DNA from: Trichoplax adhaerens
Taxonomy: Eukaryota > Placozoa > Uniplacotomia > Trichoplacea > Trichoplacidae
Assembly (NCBI RefSeq): GCF_000150275.1
Contig: NW_002060943.1
Span: 6,254,299 to 6,318,298, forward strand
Length of the DNA stretch: 64,000 nt
Direction: 5' to 3'
The stretch's first letter is position 1. Each line of letters starts with the position of its first letter. Below the pieces are notes generated by a model, which was not told the origin of the DNA, did no database searches, and saw only the letters and a list, made by a program, of their open reading frames with translations. Positions 62,401-64,000 of the stretch are shown in pieces. The position numbers and the translations under genes were made by a program.

Positions 62401-63509
62401 AAAGTCAATATTCTTGAGTATGAACGCCACGTAAGTATAAGTAGATATTGCACTCTTCCTGCTAGATTTTCTTTCCAATCTATTCATGAAAGTGTACTTG
62501 GGATATATAAATAGCTGCCAGAAATTTTACAAAATTGCCATCCTCAAGAAAATGAAGCGGTTTCTCTATACCTTTTTTCGCTCCATCCTTCTTATGAAGT
62601 ATACGATAAAAGACAATTTGGTATCATCACGTCAAAGCTATTGCCTCAGGTTCGTCTAAATGATTTGTTACAATAATATTTACTTAAAAATTATTACCTA
62701 AAGTTCTCAAGACCTTTAAATATTGATCGCAGCTTGAAATACTATGAAACTTTTTAAGATGTACTGTAGAGTTAGCCAATTCAATGGATTATTTACTCTC
62801 TATCTCTCAATAAAAAATATATCGCACATAATGATTTGATGCAATTTATGGCTTGTTTACATATCAAAACTACGTACACCGACTATGCTAGCTACCTGAA
62901 CAAATCTTAAGACACATAAAATAATTGAAATTTATTATTTAGCCTTCTATTTCATCCATCAGGCCTAGAAATCGAAATTTGACATTAGTGTGAAAATGGA
63001 TAATTTGAATTTTAACTGTGATAAATTGACTATCAAAGTAAATGATGATTGCTATATTGTATATCAACCACCTCAGAATCTACCGGAAGATAGCATATAG
63101 TGTAATTATAAATCCTTAGAGCTGTTCTTAAAGCATTTTCCTTAATTAATGGTTCATTCTAGATATATAAAATTCAATTTTAGCCATGTAAGAAATTTAG
63201 ATCAGGGAAATCATCTTCTAGATTGTTATCTATAAAAATAAAAATGATCGCAATTTTTAATTCATTTCAGCTGCCGTCCTTTTCTCTTTATACACCATAT
63301 GGCGAGACGAAGATATCGATAAGACTTTGTTCTTCGACGAAGTATATTAATCACCAAGACATGCTCAAAATCCATCGATTCAATCGTACTATGGCAAAGT
63401 CTGTCTTTGCTTTCCATAATGACTCCCTTCAATTCGAAGCTAGCAACAGTTATTCTGGATATTTAGTGGTACCGATTAGGAGCGAAACCAGCCCAATTGA
63501 GGATCGATG
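56456..63509 (+). CDS. Dicer ribonuclease, 5' part (helicase, dimerisation domain, platform); runs off the right edge
   Basis: Exons visible: 56456-56672, 59785-61273, 61461-61593, 62233-62430, 62515-62649 and 63271-63509. Phases are consistent and give about 803 codons. Dicer cuts long double-stranded RNA and pre-miRNAs in the cytoplasm. Seen: RPYQCELLDTALKSNTIVCL, Walker A STGSGKT (34-40), VNT|VALVRQQ across junction 1, DECH box FDECHQ (144-149), LTAS, NVIEEGIDIPKCNIVIRF, and helicase motif VI QSKGRARA (483-490). Then come the dimerisation domain (YCSSLP, PSCSPL, GPYMKNKKAAKMETAF, CKELYKIGQFNDHLIP) and platform segments (FGIITSKLLPQ, LPSFSLYTPYGETKISI, GYLVVPI). PAZ, RNase III and dsRBD must lie beyond 64000. 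The last donor is GATG|GTAAGT. Intron 1 (3.1 kb) splits Walker A from the rest. The ATPase motifs look intact. Whether it is a Dicer1 or one of several paralogs cannot be told from this part. Confidence 0.95.
56673..59784 (+). other. Dicer intron 1
   Basis: 3.1 kb between a CAG|GTAAAG donor and a CATACCCAG acceptor. It is very AT-rich and contains a degenerate repeat array (about 57720-58650). No coding exon is needed, because VNT joins VALV directly as in other Dicers. Confidence 0.75.
57720..58650. repeat. Degenerate AT-rich tandem array, period roughly 60-65 bp
   Basis: A recurring pattern AATTTAAATCTAATT(T/C)AATAGTTAT then GATGATTAGATA and (T)ACTC(T/C)GAAA repeats many times with drift and gaps, clearest at 57760-58120. 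The units are far from identical, so the array is old. It fills part of Dicer intron 1. Confidence 0.75.
61274..63270 (+). other. Dicer introns 2 to 5
   Basis: Introns at 61274-61460, 61594-62232, 62431-62514 and 62650-63270. Intron 5 contains a 34-codon ATG-to-stop frame at 62996 (CDKLTIKVNDDCYIVYQP) that does not fit the Dicer reading order and is skipped by the splice model. No other feature seen. Confidence 0.6.
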
Positions 63510-64000
63510 GTAAGTGTTGCTGAAGTTAGAGAATAATTTAACCCCTTGTTTTCTATTTAAGCTATTCGTTTTTATAATACCATGCCAATAAAAGATCTAA
63601 TGCACCTATTAGCAAATTTAGCTTTTAATTAATTTTACTCTAACTGTAAGTAAAAACGATGATATACGCGTGTAAGCTGTAATGATAGAGAAAATATACC
63701 ATATCTTATATCATGCTTCGAGGAATTATACTTAGTTCCTTCTATGGCAAACTAGATTACTAGGGTATATCGAATTTATTTTTCTAAAATTCTAATAAAT
63801 GTCTAGTTTAGTTTGTAACATCGAACCTAGTGCATAGTTGCTTAAAATATGGTAGAAATTCCTAGTTAAATAAGACTGGTAATCGTTGTCCGGACTCTGT
63901 CTAAGTACGTCAATTAATCAACTCGCAAATAGTTATTTTTTCGCTTAAATTGGCATTATTTTTTGCGCTTAGGGAAGGAGATATTGACTACGACTTTCTC
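63510..64000 (+). other. Dicer intron 6 (start), to window edge
   Basis: Follows the GATG|GTAAGT donor. No acceptor leading into a recognisable PAZ exon was found before the edge. Confidence 0.6.

Noticed and set aside
1-64000. A novel multigene defence or biosynthetic system
   Set aside because: The genes are unrelated conserved eukaryotic genes in mixed orientation. Nothing in the layout supports a coordinated new system.

Overview
This window is eukaryotic nuclear DNA from an animal. It is AT-rich. Most of its genes are split by short introns with GT...AG ends, and most of their products resemble animal proteins: a ZIP8/ZIP14-type metal transporter, an ER H6PD, Hikeshi, an ORP10/ORP11-type oxysterol-binding protein, a membrane PAQR receptor and Dicer. 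Compact gene bodies next to near-vertebrate-like protein sequences suggest an early-branching animal. A placozoan (Trichoplax/Hoilungia type) fits best, partly because placozoans are known to carry several Dicer genes. The species call is inference.

Layout from left to right. (1) 0-16 kb, minus strand: a tandem pair of ZIP metal transporter genes. Only the first exon of copy A (298-594) is inside the left edge. Copy B is complete in eight exons (8465-12950). The first exons and about 2.6 kb of flanking DNA are duplicated. The 8 kb between the copies holds tandem repeats and a hairpin and no gene I can support. (2) 16-27 kb: a run of intronless genes, namely H6PD (minus) and three M20-family amidohydrolase paralogs (minus, plus, minus). 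(3) 28.7-35.4 kb: MRI1 of the methionine salvage pathway (plus, three exons) converges on Hikeshi (minus, two exons, the first only 10 codons). (4) 35.4-38.3 kb: a palindromic TACTGTA/TACAGTA-rich block and a 42-bp minisatellite lead directly into an intronless PAQR receptor gene (plus). (5) 39.8-44.9 kb: a complete 17-exon ORP10/11-like gene (minus). (6) 45-50.6 kb: gene-poor DNA with local duplications and one doubtful RIM-like exon. (7) 50.6-54.0 kb: an eight-exon ankyrin-repeat gene (plus). (8) 56.5 kb to the right edge: the 5' half of a Dicer gene (helicase, dimerisation domain, platform). Its PAZ and RNase III parts lie beyond the window.

The genes do not form one pathway and there are no operons. 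They are ordinary housekeeping, metabolic and signalling genes. I inferred exon borders by requiring GT/AG ends, consistent reading phase across every junction, and family motifs continuing across the junctions. The totals close exactly (ZIP 479 aa, ORP 815 aa, MRI1 366 aa, Hikeshi 199 aa, ankyrin protein 641 aa), which supports the models. I saw no CRISPR array, no convincing tRNA or rRNA gene, no intact transposon and no evidence of a new multigene system. The main second-look items are the ZIP duplication, the intronless cluster, the promoter-proximal minisatellite and the window-wide TACTGTA motif.
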